NCBI GenBank assembly: GCA_017556895.1
Contig: JAFYLX010000119.1
Coordinates: forward strand, 1 to 17,671
DNA from: Bacillota bacterium
GTDB taxonomy: Bacteria > Bacillota_A > Clostridia > Peptostreptococcales > Anaerovoracaceae
Direction of reading: 5' to 3'
DNA length: 17,671 bases
Within the stretch, counting starts at the first letter, position 1, and each line of letters starts with the position of its first letter. A program made the translations under genes and the position numbers. Positions 16,010 through 17,671 of this stretch are shown here, piece after piece. The notes beneath the pieces were generated by a model. It was not told where the DNA came from, ran no database searches, and worked only from the letters and a program-made list of their open reading frames with translations.

Positions 16010-16212
16010 TGTTATATCCATCAGTTAATGAAATCAGAAAGAAAGCAGACAGCAGATACACAGTTGTTATTCTTGCAGCAAAGAGAGCAAGAGACATCAT
16101 CGATGGCAAGCCAATTCTTACAGATGCTGAGAATGACAGACCTGTATCACTAGCTGCATATGAAATTGCAGAAGATTTAATTACTTACAAGAGAGACGAA
16201 AACGTATTATAA
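16009..16212 (+). CDS. rpoZ: RNA polymerase omega subunit
   Basis: A 67-residue omega subunit, the usual size in Firmicutes. It shows the N-terminal YPSVNEI, the RYTVVILAAKRARDI helix and the VSLAAYEIAEDLI segment typical of RpoZ. It aids assembly of RNA polymerase by clamping the beta-prime subunit. The ATG overlaps the gmk TAA by one base, with AAGGAGG in the end of gmk, so translation is coupled. Full translation of gmk therefore probably matters for omega levels. A terminator follows directly. Confidence 0.95.
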   Translation: MLYPSVNEIRKKADSRYTVVILAAKRARDIIDGKPILTDAENDRPVSLAAYEIAEDLITYKRDENVL

Positions 16213-16224
16213 TTGATCAAACGT

Positions 16225-16257
16225 AAAGACCTATACCTTATCGTATAGGTCTTTTTT
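16225..16257 (+). terminator. Intrinsic terminator of gmk-rpoZ
   Basis: Arms AAAGACCTATAC (16225-16236) and GTATAGGTCTTT (16243-16254) pair perfectly over 12 bp around a 6-base loop, followed by more T. Confidence 0.92.
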
Positions 16258-16290
16258 CGTGTTTACTGCGAGAATGAAGGTAATGAAGCG

Positions 16291-16363
16291 GTCGAGTGCT
16301 GTCGAAAGACGCGGAATATGTCGAAGGATTGATAAAAAAATCCCCTTATGCCGATGATATAAT
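16291..16363 (+). promoter_or_regulatory. Control region of the LytTR gene: phased GTCGA repeats and a long-spacer promoter
   Basis: GTCGA occurs at 16291, 16301 and 16320, that is with 10 and 19 bp steps, on about one face of the helix. The last two form TGTCGAA (16300-16306, 16319-16325), identical to the Spo0A box core known in Bacillus and Clostridia. A perfect TATAAT lies at 16358-16363, but the nearest -35-like box TTGATA (16329-16334) is 23 bp away and no -35 exists at 17 bp. This suggests an activator-dependent promoter, either by Spo0A or by the LytTR protein itself. Confidence 0.45.
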
Positions 16364-16396
16364 TTAAAAAACGAAAAGAGGCGAAAGGAGGAGGGC

Positions 16397-16726
16397 ATGG
16401 CTACCTATATACCCGTGATAACACGAGAATATAGCAGGAAGGTTATCTTAGATGAAATACTATACATAGAACAACGACAAAGGAAATTAGCAATAGTTAC
16501 AGCAGAAGATACATATATCTGTTATGAAAGAATAGAAAATTTAGAAAAGTTTTTAGATGAAAGGTTTTATCGTACCTTGAAGAAAATGGTGATAAATTTG
16601 GACAAGATAATGGTTGCCCAAAATCAAAAAATTACTTTTGTAGACGGTACGGTATTGACGATGGGGAGGGAGAGTTACATAAGAACGAAACAAAGGTTCA
16701 GTGCTTATCTTAGAAACTTAATCTAA
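16397..16726 (+). CDS. Stand-alone LytTR-domain DNA-binding protein
   Basis: A 109-residue protein that is essentially one LytTR DNA-binding domain. Typical features are EILYIEQRQRKLAIVT, a YERIENLEKFL helix, FYRTLKKMVINLDKI and FVDGTVLTMGRESY near the end. There is no receiver or membrane domain, so it cannot be a normal two-component regulator; stand-alone LytTR proteins can pair with small membrane inhibitors or act alone. No such membrane partner gene is adjacent here. A strong AGGAGG at 16386-16391 precedes the ATG. Target genes are unknown; rpsB follows but has its own promoter. Confidence 0.85.
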   Translation: MATYIPVITREYSRKVILDEILYIEQRQRKLAIVTAEDTYICYERIENLEKFLDERFYRTLKKMVINLDKIMVAQNQKITFVDGTVLTMGRESYIRTKQRFSAYLRNLI

Positions 16727-16763
16727 AAGCAACAAAAAAACTATGAAATTGAGAAGAAAACCC

Positions 16764-16792
16764 TTGCAATTTCAATGCTTTTAGTGTATAGT
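16764..16792 (+). promoter_or_regulatory. Promoter of rpsB
   Basis: TTGCAA (16764-16769), exactly 17 bp, then TATAGT (16787-16792). The expected start site near 16799 leaves a leader of about 180 bases before rpsB. Confidence 0.8.
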
Positions 16793-16798
16793 ATTCGG

Positions 16799-16979
16799 GT
16801 GGTATGTCGTTTGAACGATACAAACCACAAAAATAGTTATAATAAATCACACTGGAACCGGTTATGGTTGCCGCGATTCCCTGGAATAAGGGTGCTTTAA
16901 GGGCCCGCATGGAGGGCTTTGGCAAGCGGTGTTTAAAAAAAGGTTTCAGTGGCAGAGAAAAACCAGGAGGAATTTAAAA
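16799..16979 (+). promoter_or_regulatory. Structured rpsB leader, candidate autoregulatory RNA for protein S2
   Basis: The predicted untranslated leader folds into several helices by eye: 16799-16803 with 16824-16828 capped by TCGT/ACGA and a TTGA tetraloop; 16856-16859 with 16866-16869; CCGC/GCGG (16871-16874, 16926-16929) closing a domain that holds CCCT/AGGG (16879-16882, 16889-16892) and a 7 bp hairpin 16900-16906 with 16914-16920; and GGTTT/AAACC (16942-16946, 16960-16964) just before AGGAGG at 16965-16970. The last hairpin could affect ribosome access. Ribosomal protein operons are often controlled by their own product through such leaders. No known S2 leader class is claimed. Confidence 0.55.
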
Positions 16980-17671
16980 ATGGCAGTAATTTCAATGAAA
17001 CAGTTACTAGAAGCTGGTGTACACTTCGGTCACCAGACAAGAAGATGGAACCCTAAGATGGCTCCTTACATCTTTACAGAAAGAAACGGTATCTACATTA
17101 TCGACCTTCAGAAGACTGTAAAGAAGATTGAAGAAGCTTATGACTTCATGAGAACAGTTGCTGAAACTGGCAGACCTATCCTTTTCGTAGGTACAAAGAA
17201 GCAGGCTCAGCAGGCTATCATGGACGAAGCTAACAGATGTGGTCAGTACTACGTAAGCGAAAGATGGTTAGGCGGTATGCTTACAAACCACAAGACAATC
17301 GCTACAAGAATCAAGAGATTAGCTGAAATCCACACTATGGAAGAAGATGGAACTTTCGAAAAGCTTGCTAAGAAGGAAGTAGTTAAGCTAAGAGGCGAAA
17401 TGGAAAAGCTTGAAAAGTACTTAGGCGGTATCAAGGATATGCCTGAAATGCCAGCTGCAATCTTCGTTGTAGACCCTAAGAAGGAAAGATTAGCTATCAA
17501 GGAAGCTAGAATTTTAGGAATCCCAGTAATCGGTATCGTTGATACTAACTGTGACCCTGATGACGTTGATTACGTAATCCCTGCTAACGATGATGCTATC
17601 AGAGCAGTTAAGTTAATCGCTGGCAGAATGGCTGACGCTGTTATCGAAGCTAACCAGGGCGAAAGCTTTGC
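16980..17671 (+). CDS. rpsB: 30S ribosomal protein S2, 5' part (3' end outside window)
   Basis: The first 230 codons of ribosomal protein S2, which joins the 30S subunit late and is needed for binding S1 or mRNA. Clear family motifs are the start [50 protein letters not shown] and [15 protein letters not shown]. The frame is open to the window end, so only the last residues are missing. AGGAGG 9 bases upstream fixes the ATG. Codons are strongly biased, giving an internal standard for high expression. In Firmicutes rpsB usually precedes tsf; that region lies beyond the window. Confidence 0.97.
   Translation, partial: MAVISMKQLLEAGVHFGHQTRRWNPKMAPYIFTERNGIYIIDLQKTVKKIEEAYDFMRTVAETGRPILFVGTKKQAQQAIMDEANRCGQYYVSERWLGGMLTNHKTIATRIKRLAEIHTMEEDGTFEKLAKKEVVKLRGEMEKLEKYLGGIKDMPEMPAAIFVVDPKKERLAIKEARILGIPVIGIVDTNCDPDDVDYVIPANDDAIRAVKLIAGRMADAVIEANQGESF

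Noticed and set aside
16727..16979. tRNA or other known RNA gene before rpsB
   Set aside because: No cloverleaf or CCA end is present; promoter and ribosome-site positions fit an mRNA leader.
1..17671. CRISPR array, insertion sequence or prophage
   Set aside because: No regularly spaced repeats, transposase, integrase or phage genes are visible on either strand.

Overview
The window looks like chromosome from an AT-rich anaerobic Clostridia-type Firmicute. Evidence: AGA-dominated arginine codons, strong AGGAGG ribosome-binding sites, near-consensus housekeeping promoters with 17 bp spacers, the rqcH/yicC/gmk/rpoZ neighbourhood known from Firmicutes, and several RocB-type M20 hydrolases that suit an amino-acid or peptide fermenter. 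The species cannot be named from the sequence.

Layout. (1) 1-7311: a catabolic block with the 3' part of a RocB-like M20 hydrolase, an ArgE/DapE-type M20 deacylase, a second RocB-like hydrolase with codon use like a ribosomal protein gene, a hairpin, a YtcJ-type amidohydrolase and a third RocB-like hydrolase. (2) 7337-8947: a membrane/envelope group. It holds a signal-peptidase-fold protein whose catalytic Ser and His positions are replaced, a three-helix membrane protein and a small lipoprotein, closed by a bidirectional terminator. (3) 9000-12473: a LysE-type exporter divergent from an HxlR regulator with interlocked promoters, followed by exoA, proC and an acyl-ACP thioesterase. A branched inverted-repeat terminator separates these from convergent rqcH. 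(4) 12611-16212: rqcH (minus) divergent from yicC, then gmk and rpoZ. (5) 16258-17671: a stand-alone LytTR regulator with an unusual promoter region, then rpsB with its own promoter and a long structured leader; rpsB runs off the window.

How the parts fit. The M20 and amidohydrolase enzymes would free amino acids from peptides or acylated amino acids. LysE-type export and ProC fit an amino-acid-centred metabolism. RqcH, YicC, Gmk, omega and S2 are core translation, transcription and nucleotide functions.

Most notable points. The gmk reading frame has an in-frame TGA at codon 137, exactly where the family has a conserved LID arginine, while the rest of the frame is intact to a TAA overlapping rpoZ. 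None of the 18 gene ends visible here uses TGA (12 TAA, 6 TAG). Also worth attention are the catalytically degenerate signal peptidase, the phased GTCGA repeats with a 23 bp promoter spacer before the LytTR gene, and the multibranch rpsB leader. No CRISPR, tRNA, rRNA, insertion sequence or phage feature was seen.
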